Shown one piece after another: positions 16,874 to 26,715 of a stretch of DNA of 64,000 nt. Source of the DNA: an archaeon. Its GTDB lineage: Archaea > Thermoproteota > Nitrososphaeria > Nitrososphaerales > Gagatemarchaeaceae. Numbering within the stretch: the stretch's first letter is position 1; each line of letters opens with the position of its first letter. The position numbers were made by a program, and so were the translations under genes. The stretch is taken from contig JAKAUC010000009.1 in NCBI GenBank assembly GCA_021827865.1, forward strand, positions 62,001-126,000, in the 5' to 3' direction. A model generated the notes under the pieces. The model saw only the letters and a program-made list of their open reading frames with translations, was not told the origin of the DNA and did no database searches.

Positions 16874-17542
16874 ATGCAGAGGCTCAGTCTCGGCGTCCCG
16901 GAGCTGGACCAGGCGATACTGGGAGGGATACCGAAGGGTTCCCTGGTCCTCGTGCTCGGCCCGCCGGGGGCGGGGAAGAGCATACTGGGGAAGCTGTTCC
17001 TGCACACCGGGCTGGTCGCCGGGGTCCAGACGTTCATGGTGTCCACGGCCGAGGCTGACCAGGCCATAGCCGAGACCATGGCGATGTTCCGCTGGACCGC
17101 CGGGGTCCCCGAGAGGGTCCACGTCCTGGACTGTTACTCCTGGAGGCTGGGGGGGAAGAGGTCGAAGTACTCAGTCCCGCTCACGTCCCTGACCGAGGTC
17201 TCGGTCTCCCTGAGCAAGCTCTTCGACGACTACAAGATCCACCCCGAGGGGAACGAGCGGCTGGTGGTGGACTCGTTCACCGACTTTGTAAAGTACGTCG
17301 GCGTGGACAAGTCCCTGAAGTTCCTCGACTACCTGAGGCAGAAGCTCAGGGAGAACGGGGTGACAGGTATGCTGATGCTGGAGGAGGGGGTCCACGCCCC
17401 CAGGACCATCGCGGCCGTGGAGTACTCGACGGACGGGACCATCAGGATGAAGGTCTCGGAGCAGGGGAGGTTCATGATGGCGAGCAGGATGCAGGCCACC
17501 CCGCTGGCTCAGAAGTGGATCCAGTTCACCATCGGTAAGTAG
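16874..17542 (+). CDS. KaiC/RadA-like single-domain ATPase
   Basis: 222 residues from the ATG at 16874. Walker A GPPGAGKS lies at about residues 29-36, Walker B-like ERLVVDSF near residue 135, and the LGVPELDQAILGGIPKGSL opening is the classic KaiC/RadA N-terminus. The chosen start is fixed by the shared promoter (28 nt). It is shorter and strongly diverged from its divergent neighbour. Its 3' end overlaps the convergent Ig-like surface protein by 17 nt. A signalling role is likely but unproven. Confidence 0.85.
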   Translation: MQRLSLGVPELDQAILGGIPKGSLVLVLGPPGAGKSILGKLFLHTGLVAGVQTFMVSTAEADQAIAETMAMFRWTAGVPERVHVLDCYSWRLGGKRSKYSVPLTSLTEVSVSLSKLFDDYKIHPEGNERLVVDSFTDFVKYVGVDKSLKFLDYLRQKLRENGVTGMLMLEEGVHAPRTIAAVEYSTDGTIRMKVSEQGRFMMASRMQATPLAQKWIQFTIGK

Positions 17543-19391
17543 GGAGTCCGCTCCGGGAGTCGAAGGCGGTCCCCTCGCCGGGGGCCCCGCCCATGTCGAA
17601 GGAGCCGTCGTCCTCTATTGTCTCCCCCCTGCGCCTGCGGAGGACGAACATCACCACGACCACCGCAGCGACCGCCCCCCCGACTATCCCCCCGAGGTAG
17701 AGCTTGTTGGAGAGGATGCGGGTGAGGACCGACGGGGTGTGCTTGACCGGGGGCGGGACCACGAAGATCTGCGCCGTGGAGTTCACTGTCCCCACCACCG
17801 GGTCCTTGGCCGTGACGGTCACCTCGGCTATGCCTGTCCCGGACGGGGTGAAGGTCGCCGACGCCGAGCCGCCGGAGCCGGTGGTCGAGCTGGCCGGGGA
17901 GACCGTCCCCCCGGTGGCTGTCCAGGTGAGGGACGCCCCTGCCAGGGGCTGACCCTGGAACTGGAGGGAGAAGTAGACGGCGTCCGTCTGGTTGGGGTAG
18001 ATCGTCTGGTGGTTCGGTCCGATGTTGTCCGTGACCCCTAGCTTAGAGGCGGAGAAGGCTGCGGAGGCGGAGTAGAGCCCGTTGGCTATGGCCGTGAAGG
18101 TCCCGAGGGTCCCCCCGCTGAGCGGGACGGTGGCGTAGGCGAGGTCCGCCCCCTTGGGGATGGTGAGGGTCAGGGGGGACTGGGAGAGGGTGGTGTTGGA
18201 GAAGGAGACTATGATGCTCTCGGCCGACCTGGCGTCGGCGGGTATCCCGTTGGCGTCCTGGAGCTGGACGACCATGTTCAGCACGTCGGCCGTGGCGGAG
18301 ACCAGGGCGTGGCTGTCAGCCAGGTACACCCCGAGCTTGGTGGGCGGGATGCTGACCGTGTTCACCTGGACGGTGGAGGAGACGAAGTTGGGGGACGACG
18401 CGGTGATGACGGCCGTCCCCGAGCTCTCCGAGGTCGCGATGGGGACGGTGACGAAGGTCTGGCCGGCCGGGACGAGGATGGACGTTGGGCCAACAATCGA
18501 GACCAGGTCCGGCCTCGAGGAAGTGAGGAGGACGGAGGTCCCGGTCTGCGAGACCGCGGGGGTGGTCCCGTTGTAGGTGAGCGACACGGTCAGGACGTCG
18601 TAGGTCTTGCCGTCGGCTGGGAGGTCCGAGGGGACGCTGACCTGCAGCTGGTTGGGGTTGTCCACTATGCCCGCGACCGTTATGGTGGCCGTGGCGCTGA
18701 CCAGGCCCGAAGCTGACGCGGTGATGGAGACGGCTCCGCCGCTCTGGCCGTTGACGCTGACGGACCCGAAGCCTATGGTCTCGTTGGCCGGGATGGTGGT
18801 CCCCGTCGCCTCGAGGATGGAGGTGTCCGAGGAGGTCATCTGGACCAGGGTGTCAGAGATGGTCCTGGCCGGGAGCCCGGCTGCGTCGAGGACCTCGACC
18901 GTGACGTTGGCGTTGGTGGGTGTCCCCGCCAGTAGCTCCCGGGGGAGCGGGAACAGGACCAACTGGGTGGGGAAGCCCCTCGGGAGGTAGGTGGTGAATG
19001 TGGTCGACGTGGCCTGGAAGCCGGGCGCGACCGCCGTGACCGTGCTGCTTCCAGGGGTCTCCGTTGTGGTGACGTTGGCGATGGCGTACTGCTCCCCCGC
19101 CATTATCGTGACCGTGGGCTGGACCCCGAGGATTACAGAGGCCGAGGAGAGGTAGACCTCGGTGTTGACCGGCAGGATAACAGGGGTCCCCTGAGCGTTC
19201 GTCACGGAGACCACCAACGCAGGGAAAGAAGTTGTGCCCGTCGAGCTGGTGGGGAGGTTCGGCGGCAGGGCCGTGAGCGAAAGATATCCGTACTGGGTCC
19301 CGGAACTTGAGGCGTAACTCCTGGCGACGACGCTGAGGAGGAAAAGCGCGATTAGTATTGCGATTACCGCTCTGCCAGGACTCGCCTTCAT
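17526..19391 (-). CDS. Secreted, membrane-anchored Ig-like repeat protein
   Basis: About 621 residues from the ATG at 19391. An N-terminal signal peptide (GRAVIAILIALFLLSVVA) is followed by roughly five to six bacterial-Ig-like/invasin-type repeats rich in Val, Thr and Ser (recurrent VSVTNAQGTPV, VSLTYNGTTPAV, VQLQDANGIPAD patterns), then a C-terminal membrane helix (GGIVGGAVAAVVVVMFVL), an RRRRG stop-transfer signal and a short cytoplasmic tail. The architecture suits an adhesin or S-layer-associated protein. A GATATTT element about 25 nt upstream supports the second ATG as a leaderless start. It lies just downstream of the pilus operon on the same strand and may be a surface partner. Confidence 0.82.
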   Translation of the reverse strand: MKASPGRAVIAILIALFLLSVVARSYASSSGTQYGYLSLTALPPNLPTSSTGTTSFPALVVSVTNAQGTPVILPVNTEVYLSSASVILGVQPTVTIMAGEQYAIANVTTTETPGSSTVTAVAPGFQATSTTFTTYLPRGFPTQLVLFPLPRELLAGTPTNANVTVEVLDAAGLPARTISDTLVQMTSSDTSILEATGTTIPANETIGFGSVSVNGQSGGAVSITASASGLVSATATITVAGIVDNPNQLQVSVPSDLPADGKTYDVLTVSLTYNGTTPAVSQTGTSVLLTSSRPDLVSIVGPTSILVPAGQTFVTVPIATSESSGTAVITASSPNFVSSTVQVNTVSIPPTKLGVYLADSHALVSATADVLNMVVQLQDANGIPADARSAESIIVSFSNTTLSQSPLTLTIPKGADLAYATVPLSGGTLGTFTAIANGLYSASAAFSASKLGVTDNIGPNHQTIYPNQTDAVYFSLQFQGQPLAGASLTWTATGGTVSPASSTTGSGGSASATFTPSGTGIAEVTVTAKDPVVGTVNSTAQIFVVPPPVKHTPSVLTRILSNKLYLGGIVGGAVAAVVVVMFVLRRRRGETIEDDGSFDMGGAPGEGTAFDSRSGLPTYRW

Positions 19392-19464
19392 AGGGAGGTT
19401 TCGGCTCTTCAAGATATTTCAGCTACAAGGAATCCGGGTAAGAATTGTCAGTCCATGTCACCGG

Positions 19465-21195
19465 CTAGAGTATGCTCATGTGCATCACGGCCTGGGCGAC
19501 GACGACCGACACCACCGCGATGACGACAAGGGCGAAGGCGTGCTTGAACCCGTCAGCCACGCTCCCCTCCCCCATCTTCCCAGCCACCATGCCGATGAAC
19601 CAGCTCTCGAAGACGGCCACGGTGAGGAGGATGTCGATGTCCGCCTTGTTGAGCGGCTTGATCGGGGGGGCGAACTTGCTCGCCGCGCCGAAGTTGATCG
19701 GGGTGGCGATGAAGTAGACCATGATGAAGGTGGTGACGACAACCATGATGGACGCGAAGTAGTTGATGAACAGATAGGGCCTGAGGGAAGAGCGCTTTTC
19801 GCTTTCTAGGTCGTTCATCTTCCGCGTGAAGTCTGCCATATCAGAGAAGCTCCTCACTGTACCTCCCCCGACGTCGATGACCTCTGTCAGGAGCATCCCG
19901 GCCTCTCTGGTCACCCAGCTCTTGACCCCCTCTGCGAAGGTTCTGATGACCTGGACGGTGGAGACCCCCCATGACACCTGGGCGCTCATCTTCTTGACGT
20001 GCTTGGAGAGGAGGCCGTAATGCTTGTCGGCCAGTGACTGGATGGTCTGCTCCGGGGAGAGGCCGATCTTCCTCCCTTCCGAGATGTCTCTTATGAAGTC
20101 CGGGAGAGCTTTCTCGAGGGCGCTCTTTTCCCTCCCGGCTCTGATCGCGACCACCATGGGCGCGGCCGTCGCAGCCAGGAGCGCCAGTGAAGTGTGATAG
20201 AAGAGGTTCAGGGGAATTGGGAGGACGAACAGCAGTATCCCCGCCGGGGCCGATAGTCCGAACGCCTTGTATGGCCCGTAGTCCACGTATGGGTACCTAG
20301 CCTGGATGGCGTTCAGCATGTAGATGAAGAGGACAGAGAACGCAGGGACCCCCAGCAGTCCGAAGACTTCGATTCCCTGGATCCCCGACGTGCTGTTGCT
20401 GATGAGCGACTCCGCCTGGAAAAGTACGAAGAGGCTTATCCCCAGAACCGAGGTGATGGTGACGTAGCCCTCGGCCATTGTCCCGATGCTCTCGGACGAT
20501 TTCTTTACCTTGAGGGAACGGGCCTCGTAGATCTCCTTCAGCTTGTTGCTTAGGAAGGAGTTCATGTCGCCCCCCGTCTTGATCACAGTGGTGTAGCCGT
20601 AGAGGAGCTCGGCGAAGGGCTTGTTGGGGCTGGTCTCGGCCGCCTTTTCGAGGGCTGTGACAGGGTCCAGGCCGAAGACGTCGATGTCGAGGAGGATCCT
20701 CTTCGCCTCCTTGGCGGCGTTGGGGAAGATTTCGGTCATCCCTGCTATCCTGCGTATGGACGCGATGGGAGAGATGCCCCCGCCGGCTAGGACGACGATG
20801 AAGCCAACGACGAAGGGGAGCTCGTTATCCAGCGCGGCCGAACGGGACCCCTGGCTTATTCTCGGCGCCCGCATTATGAAGAGGAAGACCAGGGGAGGCG
20901 TGGCTGCGAAAGCTCCCGAGATAAGAAGGAGAAGGGGATTCGCCAGCACAAGGGCTATCCCGATCTCTGCGGCGAAGGCAAGCGCTGAGAGTACGGTCCC
21001 GAAGAAGGCGAGGGCGATGAGCCCCTCCGGGGTGATGCGCATGTTCGATTTCAGTATCTCTTCCCTCAGCCAGGGGCTGTCCTCGGCGATGCCGTTGGAG
21101 TAGCGCCCGAAGATCCTGTAGGCGAGCCCTGAGACGACGTCGAGAGGGCCGAGCCCGGGCTTGGGCTCGGCGGCGGGGAGCTTGGCTCGCTTCAA
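19465..21195 (-). CDS. Pilus assembly membrane protein with two GspF/TadC (FlaJ-like) domains
   Basis: 576 residues with about eight membrane helices. Two type II secretion F domains can be seen, one around residues 120-270 (LPFVVGFIVVLAGGGISP ... FAELLYGYTTVIKTGGDM) and one around 350-470 (LPDFIRDISEGRKIGLSP). This is the platform protein that turns ATPase motion into pilin extraction. The TTG start overlaps the stop of the ATPase gene as TTGA, so translation is likely coupled. Archaellum FlaJ proteins have a similar two-domain layout. Confidence 0.88.
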   Translation of the reverse strand: MKRAKLPAAEPKPGLGPLDVVSGLAYRIFGRYSNGIAEDSPWLREEILKSNMRITPEGLIALAFFGTVLSALAFAAEIGIALVLANPLLLLISGAFAATPPLVFLFIMRAPRISQGSRSAALDNELPFVVGFIVVLAGGGISPIASIRRIAGMTEIFPNAAKEAKRILLDIDVFGLDPVTALEKAAETSPNKPFAELLYGYTTVIKTGGDMNSFLSNKLKEIYEARSLKVKKSSESIGTMAEGYVTITSVLGISLFVLFQAESLISNSTSGIQGIEVFGLLGVPAFSVLFIYMLNAIQARYPYVDYGPYKAFGLSAPAGILLFVLPIPLNLFYHTSLALLAATAAPMVVAIRAGREKSALEKALPDFIRDISEGRKIGLSPEQTIQSLADKHYGLLSKHVKKMSAQVSWGVSTVQVIRTFAEGVKSWVTREAGMLLTEVIDVGGGTVRSFSDMADFTRKMNDLESEKRSSLRPYLFINYFASIMVVVTTFIMVYFIATPINFGAASKFAPPIKPLNKADIDILLTVAVFESWFIGMVAGKMGEGSVADGFKHAFALVVIAVVSVVVAQAVMHMSIL

Positions 21196-22814
21196 AGCTT
21201 GAACCCTTCAGCGGCAACTGCCTCGGGGGTGCCGGCGATCCCCAGCTCCTTCACCGCCCTCTGGAACACCGGCGCGGGCTTGGACGCGTAGTCCTCGAGG
21301 AGGGCGGAGACCTCCCTGAAGTTGCGGACCCCCCTCTCCTGCAGCCAGCGGAGGACCACAGACCTCCTGTTGAGCTCCTCCGTAAGGTCTGCCATGCTCA
21401 TGCCCAGGTCTTTGGCCAGCCTGTTCAGCTTGGGGCTACCTCTGATGTCCGACGCTCTGAACGCGTCTGTCGCGGCGTTCCATTTGAAGACGTTGAAGTA
21501 CTCGCCTGCCTTGACGACTTCGTCCACTGAGACGATCCTCCTGACCGCGCGGAACCCCCCTCCAGGGTTGGGGACGGAAATCCTGCGGACCGTGAAGGTC
21601 AGGTCTAGGAAGGGGATGAAGGCCGGAGGGACGTCCATGGGCTTGGAGGTGAGCCTTTGGACGGCGGACTCGACGTCGTCGGCGTGGAGGCTGCACATGC
21701 CCCCGTGGCCCGTCGAGATGGCTTGGAAGAGGACGTATGCCTCTTCGCCTCTGACCTCTCCGACTACTATGATGTCGGGCCTCATCCTCATGGCGGCCTT
21801 CACCAGGTCGAACAGGTTGACCTGACTGGAGACGTCGCCGCTGGTGCCATAGTTTTCCCTGGAGAGGAGAGCGGTCCAGTTGAAGTGAGGGATGTTGACC
21901 TCCTGGACCTCCTCTATGGTGACTATCTTGGAGTTGGTCCGGGTGAGGGTCAGGAGGGCGTTCAGGAGCGTGGTCTTCCCGCTCCCGGTGGACCCCACTA
22001 CGAGGGCGGTCGACTTGTTCTCCATGAGCATCCAGAAGTATGCGGCCATCCTCTGGTCGATGACGCGGGAGTTGAGAAGGTCGACGATGGTCAGGGGGTC
22101 CTCCCTGAACTTGCGTATGGTCATCGTGGAGCCATAGGGGGAGATCTCCCTCCTGAACGTGGCCATCAGCCTGTGGCGTCCCGGCAGGGTGCCCTGCAGT
22201 ATCGGGAAGGCGGTGGAGATGTGCTTCCCGGCCATGTGGGCCAGCCTGGTGATCAGGCTGTCGAGCTCCGCGTCCTTGGCGAACACCACGTTTGTGCCGA
22301 GGCTCTCGAACCTCCTGTGGTAGACGAAGATTGGCTTGCCGATGCCGTCGATGGAGATGTCCTCGATGTTCGGATCCTTGAGAAGGGCGTCTAGGACACC
22401 GAAGCCCACCAGGTCCCTCTCCGCGAAGTAGATGATCTTCGCCCAGGGGAGCGGCGCGACCTTGATGCCGTACTTCGCGACGATGCGCCTCGCCTGCTCG
22501 GCGAAGTATTTCTTGGGGTCGACCTCGGTGCGCGGGATCGTGAGTTCGGTCTCGAGCTTGTCCAGGATGTAGCTGTAGACCCGAGCTTCGCTGGGAGCGA
22601 GCGGGACCTCGTCAAGGTAGTACTTCCGCCCCCCGCTTTCGTCCTCCACCACGGCGGCGTAGGCGTAGGGGTTGGTGAGAGGGTACCGGTCGAGCAGCCT
22701 GCCGCCATCTGGGACAGGGGTGCCCGTGAACGGGAACCTGACCACGTAGCTCCTCCTCTGCTTCTGTGGCTCGTCCAGGGACCCGCCTTTGCTCCCGCCG
22801 ACTTTGAACTTCAA
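21192..22814 (-). CDS. Type II/IV secretion-system ATPase (TadA/FlaI-like), pilus operon 1
   Basis: 540 residues with a TTG start. The hexameric secretion ATPase signature is complete: GSTGSGKTTLLNALL (Walker A, around residue 270), the Asp box VTIEEVQEVN, Walker B PDIIVVGEVRGEEA and the His box ISTGHGGMCSLHAD. A C-terminal RWLQERGVRNFREVSALL segment is shared with the ATPase of pilus operon 2. It powers assembly of the two pilins encoded just upstream. It sits in the order pilin, pilin-like, ATPase, platform protein. Confidence 0.92.
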   Translation of the reverse strand: MKFKVGGSKGGSLDEPQKQRRSYVVRFPFTGTPVPDGGRLLDRYPLTNPYAYAAVVEDESGGRKYYLDEVPLAPSEARVYSYILDKLETELTIPRTEVDPKKYFAEQARRIVAKYGIKVAPLPWAKIIYFAERDLVGFGVLDALLKDPNIEDISIDGIGKPIFVYHRRFESLGTNVVFAKDAELDSLITRLAHMAGKHISTAFPILQGTLPGRHRLMATFRREISPYGSTMTIRKFREDPLTIVDLLNSRVIDQRMAAYFWMLMENKSTALVVGSTGSGKTTLLNALLTLTRTNSKIVTIEEVQEVNIPHFNWTALLSRENYGTSGDVSSQVNLFDLVKAAMRMRPDIIVVGEVRGEEAYVLFQAISTGHGGMCSLHADDVESAVQRLTSKPMDVPPAFIPFLDLTFTVRRISVPNPGGGFRAVRRIVSVDEVVKAGEYFNVFKWNAATDAFRASDIRGSPKLNRLAKDLGMSMADLTEELNRRSVVLRWLQERGVRNFREVSALLEDYASKPAPVFQRAVKELGIAGTPEAVAAEGFKL

Positions 22815-22828
22815 TTCAACACTCCCTT

Positions 22829-23929
22829 CTATGTGTACAGGGTCGAGACGAATGGCGCGTCTTGGCCGTAGTTGACCTTCGAGTATGACAGAGAAGAGAG
22901 GGAGACTGGCGGTGGCGCCTCCCAGCCGTGGCTGATTATGAAGTTGGCCGAGATGGTGTAGGCGGAGGAGGGGGACGAGCCGACCGCGAAGGCGTTACCC
23001 GAGCAGTCGTTGGGGCCACTTGATGCGGAGATGCACTGGCTGGAGGCGAACACGACCGTGGTGGGTATGTCGTAGGCCAGCACTATCGGTGCGTAGGTAT
23101 TGTCGATGTTGTTGGACTGGTTGGAAACGACGTACCAGGCGACGAAGTTCTGGTGGGCGTTGCCGTAGAACGAGTTCTGGTAGATGAGGGTGAACTGGTC
23201 CAGGACTATCGAGTCGTGCTCCGGGTTGAGGTTGGTCATAGATACGGCGAACCCGATATCCCCGACGCCTGCCGGGATGACGAAGCCTGACCCGGAAGTG
23301 CCAAGGCAGTAGCTCGAAGTTGAAGTGTCGCACCCTGTGATTACGTAGTATGTGAACGAGTGGAACGTGAGGTAGAGGTCCCCGATGGCCCCGCTCGAGA
23401 GGGCCTGAGAAGCCAGTGATACGCTGTTAGGAGGGTAGGTGGACGTGAAGACGCTCCCGTCGGAAGCGAGGAGCTTGATGATGACAGACCCGGTGCTGTA
23501 GGAGTAACCCGTCACTATGTAGCCTGACCTTGGCGCCCCGGCGCCCGGGTTAGCCACCTGGGGGAGCGCAGGGGTGGTGTTGCCGCAGCTTTGGGAAGAC
23601 GGGAGGCTCACCCCGTAGCAGTCAAGGATCGCGCCTGATGAGCTGAGGACCATGATCGAGGTGATGTTGACAGCTTGGCCTCCGGTGTCGTTGTAGTAGA
23701 ACTGCAGGTAGCCCTTCGGGCTGAGCGAAGCGGTCACGCCTATGTTTTCTTCGATTTTGGTTGCGATGGCGTTACCTCGGTTGACGAGCGACTGGGTCTC
23801 CAGGTTGTTGGTGTTGTTGACGAAGATGAAGTACTCGGTCCCTATGGTGAAGAGCATGGTGAACAGAATCACGGCTCCGATGATCCCCGAAATGGCGCGC
23901 TTGCGGCGGCTCCTGGGCGAGAGGTCCAA
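22829..23929 (-). CDS. Large pilin-like protein with class III signal sequence
   Basis: 366 residues. RRKRAISGIIGAVILFTMLF at residues 8-27 is a type IV prepilin signal: basic n-region, likely cleavage before AISG, then the long hydrophobic helix. The remaining about 330 residues are a beta-rich extracellular domain with cysteines in DCYGVSLPSSQSCG, GCDTSTSSYCLG and SQCISASSGPNDCSG, probably disulfide linked. At this size it is more likely a minor or tip pilin than the main subunit. It lies 14 nt before the ATPase gene. Confidence 0.8.
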   Translation of the reverse strand: MDLSPRSRRKRAISGIIGAVILFTMLFTIGTEYFIFVNNTNNLETQSLVNRGNAIATKIEENIGVTASLSPKGYLQFYYNDTGGQAVNITSIMVLSSSGAILDCYGVSLPSSQSCGNTTPALPQVANPGAGAPRSGYIVTGYSYSTGSVIIKLLASDGSVFTSTYPPNSVSLASQALSSGAIGDLYLTFHSFTYYVITGCDTSTSSYCLGTSGSGFVIPAGVGDIGFAVSMTNLNPEHDSIVLDQFTLIYQNSFYGNAHQNFVAWYVVSNQSNNIDNTYAPIVLAYDIPTTVVFASSQCISASSGPNDCSGNAFAVGSSPSSAYTISANFIISHGWEAPPPVSLSSLSYSKVNYGQDAPFVSTLYT

Positions 23930-23932
23930 CTA

Positions 23933-24571
23933 TCATGCCACCTGGCTGTAGGTGTTGGTGTTGCCGTACAGGCCGACCGCCGTGGCGTAGTAGGTGTCGC
24001 TGTGCACCAGCTGGCCGAAAGACGGGCACGTCGAACCCGTAGGGGTGGCGCTGGTGGGTGGGACGATGAACTGAATCGTCGCAGTCATCCCTATCTGAGC
24101 CGAGAAGGCTCCGGTCCCTGTGAGCACCGGTGTCTCGTAGGAATTAGTGTCTATGGAGCACTTCGAAGCGCCGGCGGAGATGTCGTGTACCCGGTCTACG
24201 GTTGTGCCCCCGATCGTGGAGTAGTTGTACATGAGGTCGAGGTTCCACTTGGACGGGGCCGCCGGGTCGTAGAGCCTGACCTGGACCAGAGAGAGGTCGA
24301 TCCTGCCAGTGTTGTAGATCCAGAGGGTGAACGACGCGCAGGTGGAGGTGCCGCAGGTGACGTTCGAGGCGACGATGTCGACCACCGTGAACTTCTCCTC
24401 TAGGTATTGGACGCTGTTCCCCACAGCCTGGCCGTATGCCCGGGAGGCGACCCCGGCCTGGCCGTTGACGTAGCCGAAGATGGCTGCGCCCGCGATGAGG
24501 GTCATAGATGCAACCAGAACGGTGCCAATGACCTCTGACAGGGCACGCCTTCTGCATCCCGACAGTCTCAT
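23933..24571 (-). CDS. Archaeal type IV pilin
   Basis: 212 residues. The N-terminus CRRRALSEVIGTVLVASMTL is a class III signal, with probable cleavage before ALSE and the conserved glutamate-like position filled. The mature part has a hydrophobic stem helix and a beta-rich, Cys-containing head (VTCGTSTCASF). First gene of pilus operon 1; 3 nt separate it from the next pilin-like gene. A GATAATATTC element about 29 nt upstream of the ATG is the probable operon promoter. Confidence 0.85.
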   Translation of the reverse strand: MRLSGCRRRALSEVIGTVLVASMTLIAGAAIFGYVNGQAGVASRAYGQAVGNSVQYLEEKFTVVDIVASNVTCGTSTCASFTLWIYNTGRIDLSLVQVRLYDPAAPSKWNLDLMYNYSTIGGTTVDRVHDISAGASKCSIDTNSYETPVLTGTGAFSAQIGMTATIQFIVPPTSATPTGSTCPSFGQLVHSDTYYATAVGLYGNTNTYSQVA

Positions 24572-24657
24572 CTCATGGAAAGTTGAAGCGGTCGAATATT
24601 ATCGGTTATGGACTGGCACTCCAGATTTGGCGTCTTGCGTCTGAAGCCAGGCTGGCC

Positions 24658-26067
24658 CTAGATTGTAGTGCCCAAGAAGTAGTATGAGTATAGCCACGGG
24701 GTGCCAAGTATGAGCAGCCCCATGAAACATACCAAAACTACCTTGACCAGTGAGATGTCCTTGGCTTTGTTTTTCCCCGAGAGCCTACTTAGCATTAACC
24801 AATCCGCGATCGGGATGACGAACAGTGCATATTTGAAGAGCGAAAGCGGATAGTTGACCCACACCCCACCAACGTAAGTAAGTGCGATGGAGTTCACCAG
24901 ACTTGCGACTAATGGCGCATAGAGGGCACCATAGACAGCCAGCCCTCCTGGAGTGCCTAATTTTGCCAAGTAGCCCACGCCGCCGCCGACTGCGATGGCA
25001 AGTATTGGAAAAACGCTGATCACCTCGTACGGTGACATCCCCCAGATTGCAACCTGCAAAACGAAGTAGAGGACCATGACTTCACTCAGAATCAGTCCGG
25101 CCTTGGACCTTGCGAGAACAAGAGCCGCCAGGCAGACGTAGGCAAAGATGTACCAGAACTCTGGCTTGAAGTATCCTCCAGCGACTACATCGTATGCGGA
25201 GGGGAGAGCCTGGATCACCATGAAGTCAAATGAAAGTTCTCTCCCAGTCGTGCCGAACCCCCATTGACTCACGAAGGCGCTCAGAGAGCCGGTTAGACCG
25301 AGGATAACAATCCCGGCCAAAATCATTGGTACCCACACCACAGCCAAAGACAGTAACCGCCCCCTCGACTCTTTCCTCGATGAAACCCACAGAGTGAAGA
25401 ACATGGGAATAAACAATCCGTCCTCCTTGCTGAAAACAGCTAGGAGCGATGCAAGAGCGCCGATGTAGATCCATTTCACTCCGCCGGCACCCTCAGACTT
25501 TGCGACAGAGAGAATCACTATCGCGAGAAAGAGGCCAACCAAGTTTTCGTAGAAAATCATCCTTCCGTAGATGAGGGCAGGCACCATGGTCACAAAATAC
25601 AACCCGGCTACTAACGGAGGCACTCTGCCACCATAGAGCTGCTTTGCTGCCAGGTAGACCACCACTGCTGTCAATATTGAAGCGAGCGCGCTTGGGAGCC
25701 GGTCCGCAAAGTAGCTCTGTGCAATTAAGAACTGGGATATCTTTACAAGGAGAATTTGGATAGATGGCTCATAAGTGGTGAGAGAATGCGGAAAGAGCGC
25801 AATCTCAGAAAGCCTTGCACCCTCGTCGGTGTAAAGCCCCGGATAGGCGGTGCTCCCGACCCACGGAGGCTGCGCTGGGAAGTATGGAAAATCCCCCAAT
25901 CGGTACAGACGGGTCAACGCTGCGAGAATCGTCAGGAGGGCGAGGGCTATGGGCTCTGACAGGATTATTGCCCTCATTCCGCGCTGGTGAGGCGCACCTC
26001 CCCTGTCGACTTCGCTCAATGTCTGAACAACCTCGGTGGAAGCCAGGTTTGACCGCCTTGCGTCCAT
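24658..26067 (-). CDS. GT39/ArnT-like integral-membrane glycosyltransferase
   Basis: 469 residues with about eleven membrane helices. The first outside loop holds YTDEGARLSEI, with the acidic D-E pair used by PMT/ArnT-type (GT-C) enzymes, followed by the RLPSALASILTAVVVYLAA helix typical of PMT_2 proteins. Such enzymes transfer sugars from polyprenyl-phosphate carriers to proteins or lipids on the cell surface; pilin or S-layer glycosylation is a likely role. Base composition here is less GC-rich than the flanks. Its start overlaps the end of the membrane protein gene upstream by 52 nt. Confidence 0.78.
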   Translation of the reverse strand: MDARRSNLASTEVVQTLSEVDRGGAPHQRGMRAIILSEPIALALLTILAALTRLYRLGDFPYFPAQPPWVGSTAYPGLYTDEGARLSEIALFPHSLTTYEPSIQILLVKISQFLIAQSYFADRLPSALASILTAVVVYLAAKQLYGGRVPPLVAGLYFVTMVPALIYGRMIFYENLVGLFLAIVILSVAKSEGAGGVKWIYIGALASLLAVFSKEDGLFIPMFFTLWVSSRKESRGRLLSLAVVWVPMILAGIVILGLTGSLSAFVSQWGFGTTGRELSFDFMVIQALPSAYDVVAGGYFKPEFWYIFAYVCLAALVLARSKAGLILSEVMVLYFVLQVAIWGMSPYEVISVFPILAIAVGGGVGYLAKLGTPGGLAVYGALYAPLVASLVNSIALTYVGGVWVNYPLSLFKYALFVIPIADWLMLSRLSGKNKAKDISLVKVVLVCFMGLLILGTPWLYSYYFLGTTI

Positions 26068-26714
26068 CTCGCCTTGCTACGCGGCCAGAAGGTCCAATAA
26101 ATCACAAACCAGACTGCACCCTGCCACATCAACTCCCAGGTGAGGACGCCAAGAGAAGGAGGATCAACTGCATAGCTCGGCATTCCGAATATTCCAGCGT
26201 ACACGATGACATAGATGAGCATGCAAGGCCAAGTCCAATTGGGAGTGATTCTCGGCCGCAGTAAGGCATAGCTCACTAACACGGTAGTGACCACCCCAGT
26301 GATGAAGACTTCCCAGTCGGAAGAGACTAGAAACGTCAAGACCTGAGTGCTGCCACCAAATCTTATGTATGCAACTGAATTCCAGAGAAGCTCGTCGATC
26401 CCGTACACCAAAGCGAATGCGATCAAGAATCTTGGGCCAAACCTCGGCCGAAGGACCAAGAGCGATAGGACAGACCAGATAACCAAATTGTACGCATGAG
26501 GAATATAGTATAGAAAAGGAATCAGCGGGACACCGATACTTGGATTAGGCTGCACGATGTATTTTGCCAGTCCCGTACCAATGAAACCGATCATTAGACC
26601 GACAGAAACCGAGTCGGCAGCAGAACCCAATGTTTGTTTGCCTTTCAGTGCGAAGAAGACAATGGATGCAATGGCAGTCAGAATGCCGAGCAATGCGACA
26701 GACGCGTAAGACAA
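26016..26714 (-). CDS. Polytopic membrane protein of unknown function
   Basis: 232 residues, TTG start, six to seven predicted membrane helices (SVALLGILTAIASIVFFAL, SVGLMIGFIGTGLAKYIV, and others). No catalytic motif recognised. It ends inside the GT39-like gene and follows the next membrane protein by one base, so the three genes 27213 to 24658 form one unit. The W-rich C-terminus (MWQGAVWFVIYWTFW) is notable. A carotenoid- or lipid-related function is conceivable from general shape but not supported by a motif. Confidence 0.7.
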   Translation of the reverse strand: MSYASVALLGILTAIASIVFFALKGKQTLGSAADSVSVGLMIGFIGTGLAKYIVQPNPSIGVPLIPFLYYIPHAYNLVIWSVLSLLVLRPRFGPRFLIAFALVYGIDELLWNSVAYIRFGGSTQVLTFLVSSDWEVFITGVVTTVLVSYALLRPRITPNWTWPCMLIYVIVYAGIFGMPSYAVDPPSLGVLTWELMWQGAVWFVIYWTFWPRSKARWTQGGQTWLPPRLFRH

Positions 26715-26715
26715 A

